In this document: in pieces, positions 18,531-26,682 of the stretch
Layout of the letters: each line of letters starts with the position of its first letter
How positions within the stretch are numbered: the stretch's first letter is position 1
Assembly (NCBI RefSeq): GCF_013201545.1
Contig: NZ_CP053746.1
Location: 2,941,001-3,005,000 of the forward strand
Length of the DNA: 64,000 nt
Direction: 5' to 3'
Origin: Pseudomonas graminis
GTDB lineage: Bacteria > Pseudomonadota > Gammaproteobacteria > Pseudomonadales > Pseudomonadaceae
Made by a program: the position numbers and the translations under genes
Notes under the pieces: generated by a model
Told to the model about the DNA's origin: nothing
Database searches by the model: none
What the model saw: the letters and a program-made list of their open reading frames with translations, nothing else

Positions 18531-19182
18531 GCCCCTCGGCAAAGAGGCAAACGTCGAGGAGTACGTGCGTCGGCATGAACACACCCTCAGCCGACGTCTG
18601 AGTCTCTGGCGCGATGCGCAACTGGCGCGCAGGGCCTTGCGCGATGCGGGCGAGCCCGGGCTGGTGCTGGACTTGCCGTCGGGCTCCGGCCGTTTCTGGC
18701 CGGTACTGGCAGAACACGCCAATCGGGTCATCCTTGCGGCCGATCCTTCCACCGACATGCTCGCGTTCGCCGAGGCGCAATCGTCCAACGAGGTCCGCAA
18801 GCGCATCCGCACCTTTCAGAGCTCCGCGTTCTCCATCGGCCTGTCCGCCAACGCCGTGGACTGCATTTTCTGCATGCGGTTGTTCCATCACCTGGCCGAC
18901 AGCGAAAAACGCGGCGCGATTCTCGACGAGTTTCACCGGGTGACCCGCGACACGGCCATCGTCGCGCTGTGGGTGGACGGCAACGTGAAGTCGTGGCGCC
19001 GCAAACGTCAGCAAGGTCGACTGGACGTTGAAGTATCCGCGCCACGCAATCGGTATGTGGTGTGCCGCAGCGACATCGAATCCGAGTTCGCGCAGGCGGG
19101 CTTCAGGATCATCGATCACCACGACTTTCTTCCCGGCTACGACATGTGGCGGGTGTACGTGCTGCGCAAGGCGGGCCGGTGA
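18523..19182 (+). CDS. Class I SAM-dependent methyltransferase
   Basis: A 219-residue predicted methyltransferase. The SAM-binding motif I is LVLDLPSGSGRFWPVL, motif II is VILAADPSTDML, and later blocks are AVDCIFCMRLFHHL and EFHRVTRDTAIVAL. Its ATG lies inside the 3' end of eptA and the frames overlap by eight bases, so it is almost certainly translated from the eptA mRNA. The substrate is unknown; proximity suggests an envelope lipid or sugar, which is inference. No membrane segment. Confidence 0.85.
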   Translation: MNKPLGKEANVEEYVRRHEHTLSRRLSLWRDAQLARRALRDAGEPGLVLDLPSGSGRFWPVLAEHANRVILAADPSTDMLAFAEAQSSNEVRKRIRTFQSSAFSIGLSANAVDCIFCMRLFHHLADSEKRGAILDEFHRVTRDTAIVALWVDGNVKSWRRKRQQGRLDVEVSAPRNRYVVCRSDIESEFAQAGFRIIDHHDFLPGYDMWRVYVLRKAGR

Positions 19183-19296
19183 GCAGTGAGCAGTGATCGG
19201 ATGGACGGTCGTCGCCACGGCGGCTATCTGCGCGCTTGGAAGATGAAGTTGATCGAGACTTGCAGGACGGATGCCCGGTAACCGCTTGTAGCGATA

Positions 19297-19309
19297 TATA
19301 CTGCGCGCC
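19297..19309 (+). promoter_or_regulatory. Candidate -10 and GC-rich discriminator of rnd
   Basis: TATACT at 19297-19302 followed by GCGCGCC (19303-19309), about 20 bp before the rnd start. No good -35 is seen at 16-18 bp. The element resembles the stable-RNA promoters of this window. Confidence 0.4.
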
Positions 19310-19329
19310 ATTCTTCGAGGGAGAGCCGT

Positions 19330-20463
19330 GTGGCCATCGATATTCACTGGATTCGCGACGACCATAGCCTCGCCGAACATTGCGCACAGTGGCAGACACT
19401 GCCCTACGTCGCGCTCGACACCGAATTCATGCGGGTCGACACCTTCTATCCCATCGCCGCGTTGTTGCAGATCGGCGATGGTTCACGCGCATACCTGATC
19501 GACCCGTTGCTGATAAGCGACTGGAAACCTCTGGCCGCGCTGCTGGAAAACCCTGACGTCATCAAAGTCGTTCACGCCTGCAGCGAGGACCTTGAGGTGC
19601 TGTTGCGCCTGACCGGCAGCCTGCCTGCGCCGCTGTTCGACACCCAACTGGCCGCGGCCTATCTGAACCTCGGGTTCTCGATGGGCTATTCGCGTCTGGT
19701 TCAGGAAGTGCTGAACATCGATCTGCCGAAAGGCGAGACGCGTTCGGACTGGCTGCAACGCCCCCTCTCGGAAACCCAGATCAGCTACGCCGCCGAAGAC
19801 GCCGTGCACCTGGCCGAGGTGTACAACCTGCTGCGCCCGCGTCTGTCCGATGAAAAGTACGCATGGGTGCTGGAGGATGGTGCCGAACTGGTCGCCAACC
19901 TGCGCCGCGAAACCGATCCCTATGACGCTTACCGCGACGCCAAGCTGGCGTGGAAGCTGTCCCGGGCGCAACTCGCCGTGCTGCGTGAGCTCTGCGCCTG
20001 GCGCGAGCAACAGGCGCGCCTGCGTAATCAGCCACGCAATCGCATCCTGCGCGAACATTCGCTGTGGCCGCTGGCCAAATCCCAGCCCGACAACCTCGCT
20101 GCGCTGGCGAAAATCGACGACATGCACCCCAAGACCGTGCGTCAGGACGGCGAGTTTCTGCTCGACCTGATCAAGAAAGCCGGCAGCGTGTCGCCGGATC
20201 TGTGGCCGCCCGCACTGCCGGAGCCGCTGCCGATCGAGGCCTCCAATGTGCTCAAGAGTTTGCGCGCCATTGGCCAGCAGCAAGCCGAGCGCCTCGACAT
20301 GGCGCCGGAATTGATGCTGCGCAAAAAGACCCTCGAAGCCCTGCTCAAGACCGGTTACCCAGACGGTCCCTATAAACTGCCCGATTCGCTGCGTGGCTGG
20401 CGCCGCGAATTGATGGGTCAGATGCTGCTCGACAGCCTGGCCAACGCCGGAGAACAGCCTTGA
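19330..20463 (+). CDS. rnd: Ribonuclease D
   Basis: A 377-residue 3'-5' exoribonuclease that trims tRNA precursors and other small RNAs. The DEDD catalytic set is seen in ALDTEFMR (Asp, Glu), [10 protein letters not shown] (Asp) and [10 protein letters not shown] (Tyr, Asp). Two HRDC domains follow (about 210-290 and 300-370). GTG start at 19330 with GAGGGAGAG upstream. The last codon overlaps the TTG start of the YcgL gene, an order conserved in pseudomonads. Confidence 0.96.
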   Translation: MAIDIHWIRDDHSLAEHCAQWQTLPYVALDTEFMRVDTFYPIAALLQIGDGSRAYLIDPLLISDWKPLAALLENPDVIKVVHACSEDLEVLLRLTGSLPAPLFDTQLAAAYLNLGFSMGYSRLVQEVLNIDLPKGETRSDWLQRPLSETQISYAAEDAVHLAEVYNLLRPRLSDEKYAWVLEDGAELVANLRRETDPYDAYRDAKLAWKLSRAQLAVLRELCAWREQQARLRNQPRNRILREHSLWPLAKSQPDNLAALAKIDDMHPKTVRQDGEFLLDLIKKAGSVSPDLWPPALPEPLPIEASNVLKSLRAIGQQQAERLDMAPELMLRKKTLEALLKTGYPDGPYKLPDSLRGWRRELMGQMLLDSLANAGEQP

Positions 20464-20753
20464 AACGTATTTGCTCCATCTACCGCAGCCCGCGCAGGAA
20501 CGAAATGTACCTGTATGTCCTCAAGAGCGACGCCCTGGAGCGTGTGCCCGAGGAATTGCTGACCGCGTTCGGCAAGCCGCAGCACGCCTTCAATCTGGTC
20601 CTGTCGCCGGAGCGCGCCCTGGCCCGCGAAGACATTCACGCGGTGCTCGCCAATCTGGACAAGCAGGGTTACCACCTGCAGATGCCACCGGCCGAAGACG
20701 ATTACATCGAGCACTTGCCCGAAGAGCTGCTGCGCCGCAACGATCCGATGTGA
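20460..20753 (+). CDS. YcgL domain protein
   Basis: A 97-residue conserved protein of the YcgL family (DUF709), starting [20 protein letters not shown] with the typical late [13 protein letters not shown]. Function is not established. It starts with TTG at 20460, overlapping the rnd stop, with GGAG eight bases upstream, so it is translated from the rnd mRNA. Confidence 0.92.
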   Translation: MKRICSIYRSPRRNEMYLYVLKSDALERVPEELLTAFGKPQHAFNLVLSPERALAREDIHAVLANLDKQGYHLQMPPAEDDYIEHLPEELLRRNDPM

Positions 20754-20884
20754 TCGATTTCTGACCCTGCAATCCATCGCAGGGGTACACCGGACCGTCG
20801 CATGCGTCAGACCTGACCGGCTCAACCGAGCGCGGTCCGGAACGCTGCGCGGTCGCATGCCCCGTTTATTCGAGTTTTGAATCC

Positions 20885-21817
20885 ATGCGCGTTCTGATCG
20901 CCGAACACGATTACCCCGTTTACACCGAACTGCTCCGCCAGACAGCCCCCGAGATCGAAGTGTTGAGCAGCGGTAACTCCGCCGAACTGTCGAAAATGGC
21001 CGCCGAGGCGCCGATCTGGCTTGGCCAGCCTGACCTGTTGGCGAATCTGCTGCGCCAGGGCCACAAACCGAAATGGCTGCAATCGACCTGGGCTGGCATC
21101 ACGCCGCTGCTGGCTGACGGCCTGTACCGCGACTATCAACTCACCCGCGCGGTTGGCATCTTCGGTCAGGTGATGGCCGAGTTCGTGCTGACCTACATGC
21201 TGGTGCATGAACGTGAAGTGCTGGCGCGGTTGGTCAGTCAGGTCGAGCGCAAGTGGGACAACCGCATGGGCCGCAGCCTGTCCGGGCGCAAGGCGTTGAT
21301 CGTCGGGACGGGCGACATTGGCCGGTGCGTGGCGCAGTTCCTCGTGCCGTTCGGCGTCGAGCTGTATGGCATTGCGTCGAGCGCGCGGACTGAAGCGCCG
21401 TTCGTTGAAGTGGCTGCGCTGGAGGACCTGCCGCGTCTTGTGGCCGAGGTTGATTTCGTCATCAACCTGCTGCCCAACACGCCGCAGACCCAGGATCTCT
21501 ACAACGCCAAACTGTTTGCCTGCTTCAAGCCTTCGGCGTTGTTCATCAACGTCGGTCGGGGTACGGCGGTGGTGGATGCGGATCTGGTAGAGGCGCTGAA
21601 AGAAGGGCATCTGGCCGGGGCGGTCATCGACGTCTGCCGTCAGGAACCGCTGCCTCAGCGTCACCCGTTCTGGACGGCGTGGGGCCTGTTGCTCACCGGT
21701 CACAGCTCGGCGCCGACGTCGCCGCCGGCGATGACCCAGCTGTTCGTGGACAACCTCAAGGCCTATACCGCCGGCGAGGCGTTGCGCGGCGAAGTGGACT
21801 TCGCCAAGGGGTATTGA
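20885..21817 (+). CDS. D-2-hydroxyacid dehydrogenase
   Basis: A 310-residue NAD(P)-dependent enzyme of the D-isomer-specific family. The nucleotide fold motif is IVGTGDIGRCVAQFL near residue 140. The substrate arginine is in LFINVGRGTAV, the conserved glutamate in DVCRQEPLP, and the catalytic histidine in LLTGHSSAPTSP. Probably reduces a 2-keto acid such as hydroxypyruvate or glyoxylate; the exact substrate is not visible. Its start at 20885 has only a weak ribosome-binding site. Confidence 0.9.
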   Translation: MRVLIAEHDYPVYTELLRQTAPEIEVLSSGNSAELSKMAAEAPIWLGQPDLLANLLRQGHKPKWLQSTWAGITPLLADGLYRDYQLTRAVGIFGQVMAEFVLTYMLVHEREVLARLVSQVERKWDNRMGRSLSGRKALIVGTGDIGRCVAQFLVPFGVELYGIASSARTEAPFVEVAALEDLPRLVAEVDFVINLLPNTPQTQDLYNAKLFACFKPSALFINVGRGTAVVDADLVEALKEGHLAGAVIDVCRQEPLPQRHPFWTAWGLLLTGHSSAPTSPPAMTQLFVDNLKAYTAGEALRGEVDFAKGY

Positions 21818-21820
21818 GCA

Positions 21821-21956
21821 CTTCCCGGCTGAAACCGGTTCTACTGACACGACGCGCACTGAGTGGGACCGGCTTCAGCCGGGAAGAGGCCGGTTTTTAC
21901 GCCATCCATTTTGCGGCGTGGCTGCAGACGTCTTCCCGGCTAAAGCCGGTCCCACT
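21821..21956. repeat. REP cluster, family B (CTTCCCGGCTAAAGCCGGTC)
   Basis: Three copies of a second REP palindrome: plus-sense at 21821 (diverged) and 21931-21956, and inverted at 21863-21886. It fills the gap between the convergent dehydrogenase and nitroreductase genes. Confidence 0.88.
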
Positions 21957-21975
21957 AAAACGCAGCGTCCCGTTC

Positions 21976-22569
21976 TTACAAACTGAAATCCCCCTCGGCC
22001 GCCAATTCAGCCAGCGGCCGACGCGGGCTCGGCATTTCCCGAGCCTGAAGGTATTCGGCCAGCGTCAATTTATCCCCCAGCTTGCCGATCGCCACGGCCG
22101 CATGCACCGCATAACCCTCCGGAATCTTCAGCGCCTGGCGAGTCAGTTCCTGGTCAAAACCCGCCATGCCGTGGGTGTGCCAACCGCTGAGACTTGCTTG
22201 CAGCGCCAGGTATCCCCACGCCGAACCGGCGTCGAAGGTGTGCCACAGCGCCGGCGTTTCTTCCGTCGCGCCGGGGGCGGTGAAGGTGGTTTTGGAAATA
22301 ATGATCACCAGCGCCGAGGCATGCTGTGCCCAGCCCCGATTGAATTCATTCAGCAGGCCGAGGAAACGCTCCCAGTTGGGCGTGTCACGGCGCGCGTAGA
22401 GAAAGCGCCATGGCTGTGAGTTGTAAGCCGAAGGTGCCCAGCGCGCGGCTTCGAAAAAGCTCAGCAGGGTTTCCTGCGGGATGCTCTCGCCGCTGAACGC
22501 GCGCGGCGACCAGCGTTCGATGAATTGCGGGTCGATGGCGTATTCGGCAACACGTGGATTGGCGCTCAT
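21976..22569 (-). CDS. Nitroreductase-family protein
   Basis: A 197-residue FMN-binding oxidoreductase fold. Signatures: RWSPRAFSGESIPQETL (FMN phosphate site), ARWAPSAYNSQPWRFL, and the C-terminal KLGDKLTLAEYLQARE. These enzymes reduce nitro compounds or quinones or act as dehydrogenases on NAD(P)H; the substrate is unknown. Start at the ATG complementary to 22567-22569 with AGGA upstream. It stands alone. Confidence 0.9.
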   Translation of the reverse strand: MSANPRVAEYAIDPQFIERWSPRAFSGESIPQETLLSFFEAARWAPSAYNSQPWRFLYARRDTPNWERFLGLLNEFNRGWAQHASALVIIISKTTFTAPGATEETPALWHTFDAGSAWGYLALQASLSGWHTHGMAGFDQELTRQALKIPEGYAVHAAVAIGKLGDKLTLAEYLQAREMPSPRRPLAELAAEGDFSL

Positions 22570-22804
22570 GGATTCGATCCTGAAAGAGAGATAAACCGCT
22601 CGCCTGCAGCAGGCGGCGGGATCATTCAGATGGGCCGTTGACGGCAGGCATCGTCGCAAAGGGGGGGTGGGGCAGCGCGGGCAATGGCAGACCTGCCCGC
22701 GAGGGCCTAAAGCTACTGCGCCGCTTCGCTGCTGACAAGCCTGCGCATTTCGGAGTTATAGCCGCTTCCATCTGCCGCGCCCGTCGACCGACAGTCGCCC
22801 GTGC

Positions 22805-22833
22805 TTGGCCCAACGGGCCTGTACCTCTAGACT
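22805..22833 (+). promoter_or_regulatory. Sigma-70 promoter of the YcgN-like gene
   Basis: TTGGCC (22805-22810), a 17-bp spacer and TAGACT (22828-22833), 40 bp before the start codon at 22873. The rest of the 303-bp gap (22570-22804) shows only REP-like remnants around 22680-22720 and no gene. Confidence 0.55.
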
Positions 22834-22872
22834 GGCGGCCTTTCATTGCCCACAGCTGTATGCGCGAGAACC

Positions 22873-23322
22873 ATGGCCGCTATCGTAGAACCCTTCTGGA
22901 TACGCAAAACCCTCGAGCAGCTCGATGCCGTCGAGTGGGAATCGCTGTGTGACGGCTGCGGTTTGTGCTGCCTGCAAAAGCTCGAGGACGAGGACGACGG
23001 CAGCGTTTATTACACGCGCATCGCCTGCAAGCTGCTGGACCTGAAGACCTGCGCCTGCACTGACTACCCGAATCGCCGCGCCCAGGTCCCGGACTGCATT
23101 CAGCTGACGCCCGGTAAGGCTGACGAATTCAAATGGCTGCCGCCCACCTGCGGCTATCGGCTGGTCAGCGAGGGCAAGGACCTGCCGCTCTGGCACCATC
23201 TGGTGTGCGGGGACCGGGAACAGGTGCATAAACAGCGTATTTCTCAGTCAGGACGCATGCTCAGCGAAGGCAGCGTGGCTGAGGACGACTGGGAGGATTA
23301 CCTGATTTTTCGTGCGGGCTAA
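22873..23322 (+). CDS. YcgN/YkgJ-family cysteine-cluster protein (UPF0260)
   Basis: A 149-residue protein with the family's cysteine cluster: [11 protein letters not shown], then [21 protein letters not shown] and PPTCGY. The cysteines probably bind zinc or an iron-sulfur cluster. Function is not established. Start at ATG 22873 (MAAIVEPFW). In pseudomonads it usually lies near rnd and ycgL, as here. Confidence 0.9.
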   Translation: MAAIVEPFWIRKTLEQLDAVEWESLCDGCGLCCLQKLEDEDDGSVYYTRIACKLLDLKTCACTDYPNRRAQVPDCIQLTPGKADEFKWLPPTCGYRLVSEGKDLPLWHHLVCGDREQVHKQRISQSGRMLSEGSVAEDDWEDYLIFRAG

Positions 23323-23328
23323 CGCAAA

Positions 23329-23365
23329 AAGCTCGTGAGGCTGTCGGTTCAGCCGTCACGAGCTT
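23329..23365. terminator. Bidirectional terminator-like hairpin
   Basis: Arms AAGCTCGTGAGGCTG (23329-23343) and its near-complement at 23350-23365 (one extra base), flanked by AAAAA on the left. It lies between the convergent YcgN-like gene and the DUF2892-type gene and could end both transcripts. Confidence 0.7.
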
Positions 23366-23384
23366 GCTTGCGATGCAGCGTCGA

Positions 23385-23756
23385 TCAGACGCCTTTCGGA
23401 CCTTTCAACGCGTCGACGCCGGTGTCGACAGCATCTTCTACAGCCACTTCAGCCTTGGTTTTCAGCTTGCTCAGTTCTGCGCCGGCTTCTTCGATGCGCG
23501 AACGGGCCACGTCCATCTCGCTGCGACTTTTGTCGATCAGCGCTTTGGCCGAGCAGTGGCCGGTGATGCCACGGGCCAGAACGGCGCCGCCGATTGCCAG
23601 TTGCACCAGACCGAAGATCCCGCCGCGGCGCAGGCCTTTGCCCATCATCAGGACACCACCTGCCAGCGAGCCGATGCGCTCCCAGCCTTGTACGTTCTGC
23701 TCCGGGTAATCGTGCAAAGGTCGTTCGATGCGTTCAATGATCGGGGTGTCGCTCAT
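23385..23756 (-). CDS. DUF2892-type inner membrane protein
   Basis: A 123-residue protein. The middle (about 25-65) holds two short hydrophobic segments rich in glycine (IGSLAGGVLMMGKGLRRG and GLVQLAIGGAVLARGITGHC), the pattern of the YgaP-like DUF2892 family. The C-terminal half is a charged coiled-coil-like helix (RIEEAGAELSKLKTKAEVAV). Function unknown; some relatives are stress-induced. Confidence 0.75.
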   Translation of the reverse strand: MSDTPIIERIERPLHDYPEQNVQGWERIGSLAGGVLMMGKGLRRGGIFGLVQLAIGGAVLARGITGHCSAKALIDKSRSEMDVARSRIEEAGAELSKLKTKAEVAVEDAVDTGVDALKGPKGV

Positions 23757-23842
23757 GATGCGTTCTCCGTGAAAGGTTGGGGTCCTTAAAGCTGACTGTC
23801 AGCAGCGCAAACTGTTCAATGCGTTTTGTCAGCGCGCGGACG

Positions 23843-24331
23843 TCAGGTGCGATCGGTTTCCCGTCCGAACTGCGGGCCAGAGCGGGTATTGATGCCTTTG
23901 GCCATCCGGTCGTAAAGCACGACGTTGACGGTCGCGGCGAGGTTCATGCAGCCCGTCGTGGGGATGTACACCACGTCTTCGCACCAATCGCGGATCTCTT
24001 TATCCAGCGAACCGTCTTCCGGCCCGAAGATATAGATCGCCCGGTCCGGGTGGGTGTACTCGGGCAGCGCACGTGCGCCCTCGACCAATTCCACGGCCAC
24101 CGGCACGCAGCCCAGCGGGATGATCTTGCGCAGGTCATCAATGCCGATCAGCGGAATGTCCTGGTGGATCTTCTTGGTGTCGGTAACGAAATCACGCGCA
24201 CGCTCGTAGCGCTTGCCGGTGTAGAACACCGACGCCACGCCATAGCAGCCCGCTGCGCGCATCACCGAACCGACGTTTTCCGGGGATTTGGGATTGAACA
24301 AGCCGATGCAGGCATAGCGTTTGTTGGCCAC
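23843..24331 (-). CDS. SpoU/TrmH-family RNA 2'-O-methyltransferase
   Basis: A 162-residue SPOUT methyltransferase. The three SpoU motifs are present: NPKSPENVGSVMRAAGCYG at the N-terminus, IYIFGPEDGSL near 100, and IPTTGCMNLAATVNVVLYDR at the knot. It lacks the extra RNA-binding domain of TrmH or RlmB, so it is a minimal enzyme that probably methylates tRNA or rRNA; the site is unknown. Start at the ATG complementary to 24329-24331. Confidence 0.88.
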   Translation of the reverse strand: MANKRYACIGLFNPKSPENVGSVMRAAGCYGVASVFYTGKRYERARDFVTDTKKIHQDIPLIGIDDLRKIIPLGCVPVAVELVEGARALPEYTHPDRAIYIFGPEDGSLDKEIRDWCEDVVYIPTTGCMNLAATVNVVLYDRMAKGINTRSGPQFGRETDRT

Positions 24332-24393
24332 GGGGGAGGGTGCTCATCAGAGAAAGCGCGGGAGTATAGGGGAAAGAGGCAGCTTTAAGCTTT

Positions 24394-24456
24394 AAGCCAC
24401 AAGCCACAAGCCACAAGCCACAAGCCACAAGCCACAAGCCACAAGCCACAAGCCAC
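24394..24456. repeat. Heptanucleotide array (AAGCCAC)x9
   Basis: Nine perfect AAGCCAC units, preceded by TTTAAGCTTT and followed by AAGCTGCAAG. Opposite-sense elements (CTTGCCGCTTGCCGCTC, CTTGCAGCTC) sit at 24512-24541, so the region can fold into an imperfect hairpin. The AAGC core and 7-bp period are the same as at 3591-3748. The array lies between the RNA methyltransferase and yajD, both on the minus strand. Confidence 0.95.
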
Positions 24457-24543
24457 AAGCTGCAAGAGGCGGTGACCGGTGGCCCGACAAACGCCGCTGT
24501 GCTTTTACTTGCCGCTTGCCGCTCAAAACTTGCAGCTCGTCTT

Positions 24544-24915
24544 CTAGTCCTTCTTCATCAACCCGGCCAGCGCGGCGAACGGGTTGTGGGTCGCCTTGGC
24601 GGTTTTCGGGCTGCTGGTCGAGCTTTCCGAGAAGTATTGCTGATCGGTGTAACGCGAGTGTTCGTTGTCGTGGCAGTACAGGCACAGCAGCTCCCAGTTG
24701 GAGCCGTCCTGGGGATTGTTGTCGTGGTTGTGGTCGCGGTGGTGCACGGTCAGCTCGCTGAGGCGTTTGCCAGCAAATTCCCGGGCGCAGCGGCCGCAGA
24801 CGTGCGGGTACATGCGCAGGGCTTTGTCGCGGTAACCCATTTCTCGGTCACGCTGGTTGTCGGCGAGGATGCGGTCCAGTTTGGAAGTGTTGGTTGGCGT
24901 GTTGGCCGAACTCAT
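24544..24915 (-). CDS. yajD: YajD-family HNH nuclease
   Basis: A 123-residue protein with a zinc-bound HNH core: CGRCAREF, LTVHHRDHNHDNNP and LLCLYCHDNEHSRY. Two CxxC pairs hold the structural zinc, and the HH/N/H set is the predicted nuclease site. The physiological target is unknown. The C-terminal tail is serine/threonine-rich. It is full length compared with E. coli YajD. Confidence 0.92.
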   Translation of the reverse strand: MSSANTPTNTSKLDRILADNQRDREMGYRDKALRMYPHVCGRCAREFAGKRLSELTVHHRDHNHDNNPQDGSNWELLCLYCHDNEHSRYTDQQYFSESSTSSPKTAKATHNPFAALAGLMKKD

Positions 24916-24985
24916 GGCGTCACCTGATTCATGTTCTGTTGGCGATGGAGAGCAATGCAGGCAAGTCTAGCGCTTTGCCCGTCGA

Positions 24986-25672
24986 TCAGCCCTTCAGTTT
25001 TTCGGCGATCCAGATGGTATGCCGTGTGCCCTTGTTGCCATGGGCGTAGACCTTGACCTCTTCGGCCTTGAAGCCGGCCTTGCGCAGCTTGTCGCTGAAA
25101 GCGGCGTCGGCGCTGGCGGACCATACGGCCAGCACGCCTTTGGGGCGCAGCGCGCTGGCACAGGCCGCAAGACCGCCGGCCGAATACAGCCAGCTGTTGG
25201 ATTTTTGCGTCAGGCCTTCAGGACCGTTGTCAACGTCGAGCATGATCGCGTCAAAGCCTTGTGGTTCTGCCTTGAGAACCTGAGCGACGTCCTGCACCAC
25301 CACCTTGGCGCGTGGGTCCTGCAGCGGATTGCCCGATTTTTCGCCCAGGGCACCGCGATTCCACTCCACCACGCCGGGCACCAGCTCGGCGACCACCACT
25401 TCGCCGTTCTTGCCCAGGTGCTTGAGCGCTGACGCCAGGGTAAAGCCCATGCCCAGCCCGCCGATCAGCACCCGAGGGTTGAGGCGCGCCGCGACCTTCT
25501 TGCAGGGAATTTCCGCCAGGGCGTCTTCGGAACCATGCATGCGCGTGTTCATCAACTGGCCGCCGTCGCCACCCTGGATCTTGATGACAAAATCCTCGCC
25601 GTACTCGAACAGGCACAAGGCGCCGCCGTTATCGGGGATCGGAGTGGTGTCGAGCAGAACAAAACGTTTCAT
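24986..25672 (-). CDS. Spermidine synthase-like methyltransferase-fold protein
   Basis: A 228-residue protein with the Rossmann fold of polyamine aminopropyltransferases: VLIGGLGMGFTLASALKHLG (nucleoside site), VVVAELVPGVVEWNR (acidic loop), and DAIMLDVDNGPEG. Several active-site residues of true spermidine synthases (the YHE and second Asp signatures) are not evident, so aminopropyl transfer is uncertain and a methyltransferase role is possible. Start at the ATG complementary to 25670-25672. It lies upstream of yajD on the same strand, 70 bp apart. Confidence 0.8.
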   Translation of the reverse strand: MKRFVLLDTTPIPDNGGALCLFEYGEDFVIKIQGGDGGQLMNTRMHGSEDALAEIPCKKVAARLNPRVLIGGLGMGFTLASALKHLGKNGEVVVAELVPGVVEWNRGALGEKSGNPLQDPRAKVVVQDVAQVLKAEPQGFDAIMLDVDNGPEGLTQKSNSWLYSAGGLAACASALRPKGVLAVWSASADAAFSDKLRKAGFKAEEVKVYAHGNKGTRHTIWIAEKLKG

Positions 25673-25783
25673 GGATAACTCGTCAAAAGGGTTGGGCCGC
25701 ATACAGCGCAATTTGTCAGAGCGCGATGGGTTGCGCAGGAGTAGCCTGAGCGATAAGCGAAAGATTGGCAGGGGAGGCCAACG

Positions 25784-26071
25784 ATGAAGTGCTCCATTCT
25801 ACTGACGATTGTCATCACTGTGCTCGGCGTGTCGCAAGCGTCTGCCGAGAGCCTGCAACCTGTTCTGAATACGCCCGAGCCCATCGCGGCGTCGGCCGGT
25901 TCGCCCGGTACCGCAACGCCCACACCCTATCCGCAAGTGGCACCGCCGGGCATTCCCCATGCAGGCGGACAGGGCAACCCGCCGCTGCTGCCGAAGATCC
26001 CCCAGCCAGGACCGCCGAAGGAAGATGAGCCATTGCCGGGCTTGCAGCCTTCGGCCAAGCCGACTCCCTGA
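25784..26071 (+). CDS. Small secreted proline-rich protein
   Basis: A 95-residue protein with a clear signal peptide (MKCSILLTIVITVLGVSQASA, cleavage after ASA). The mature part is about one third proline with little predicted structure (PQVAPPGIPHAGGQGNPPLLP). A strong GGGGAGG ribosome-binding site precedes the ATG. No known domain; perhaps a periplasmic linker or cell-wall-associated peptide. It stands divergent from the spermidine synthase-like gene. Confidence 0.6.
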   Translation: MKCSILLTIVITVLGVSQASAESLQPVLNTPEPIAASAGSPGTATPTPYPQVAPPGIPHAGGQGNPPLLPKIPQPGPPKEDEPLPGLQPSAKPTP

Positions 26072-26083
26072 AGGCCGTTCTGC

Positions 26084-26566
26084 TTAATCCTGCTGCGCCA
26101 CGACCTGACCGTCCATCATGCGCAGCCGTTTGGACATCGCCACCGCGATCGCTCGGATGATCTTCGCTGCCACTTTCGGCGCGTCGTTGAGCATCTTGTC
26201 CAGCGAGTCCTTGCCCAGGTTCAGCAAATAGCACGATGAAGCGGCGATGCACGTGGCCGAGCGACGTTCGCCATCCAGCACCGCCATTTCGCCGAACGCT
26301 CTGCCGCTGCGCAGGATGGCGGTCTCCACCGGATGGCCGTCACCGTTGAGCTTCTGCACCGACACCGTGCCCGAGTGCAGGATGCACATGAACGTGCCCG
26401 CGTCGCCTTCGTTGAAGATCGCTTCGCCCTTTTCAATGCTGCTGATGCTGAAGTACCCCGCAGCGGCGGCAAATTCAGCCGGCGTCAGGGCGAGGAACAG
26501 ACCGCAGTCCATCAGCTTGTCGCGGATTTCCTTATTGAGTGACGAAGAGTTGAGCAATGTAGACAT
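26084..26566 (-). CDS. Cyclic nucleotide-binding domain protein
   Basis: A 160-residue single-domain protein of the CRP-like cNMP-binding fold. The beta-barrel runs from about residue 28 to 125 with the phosphate-binding cassette SGRAFGEMAVLDGERRSATCIA (FGEMAVLDGERRSA is canonical). A C-terminal helix follows but no helix-turn-helix, so it is not a DNA-binding regulator by itself. It may act on a partner in trans. Ligand not proven. Confidence 0.88.
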   Translation of the reverse strand: MSTLLNSSSLNKEIRDKLMDCGLFLALTPAEFAAAAGYFSISSIEKGEAIFNEGDAGTFMCILHSGTVSVQKLNGDGHPVETAILRSGRAFGEMAVLDGERRSATCIAASSCYLLNLGKDSLDKMLNDAPKVAAKIIRAIAVAMSKRLRMMDGQVVAQQD

Positions 26567-26682
26567 GGCGAGTTCTTGTTGAGTGTTCTAGAGGGTTGCG
26601 TTAAGCACGGGCTGCCGTGAAAGCAGCCCGGACTTTACAGGGTCCGGGCTTGTCATGTGACACACCGCCCGCGCAGATGTCG

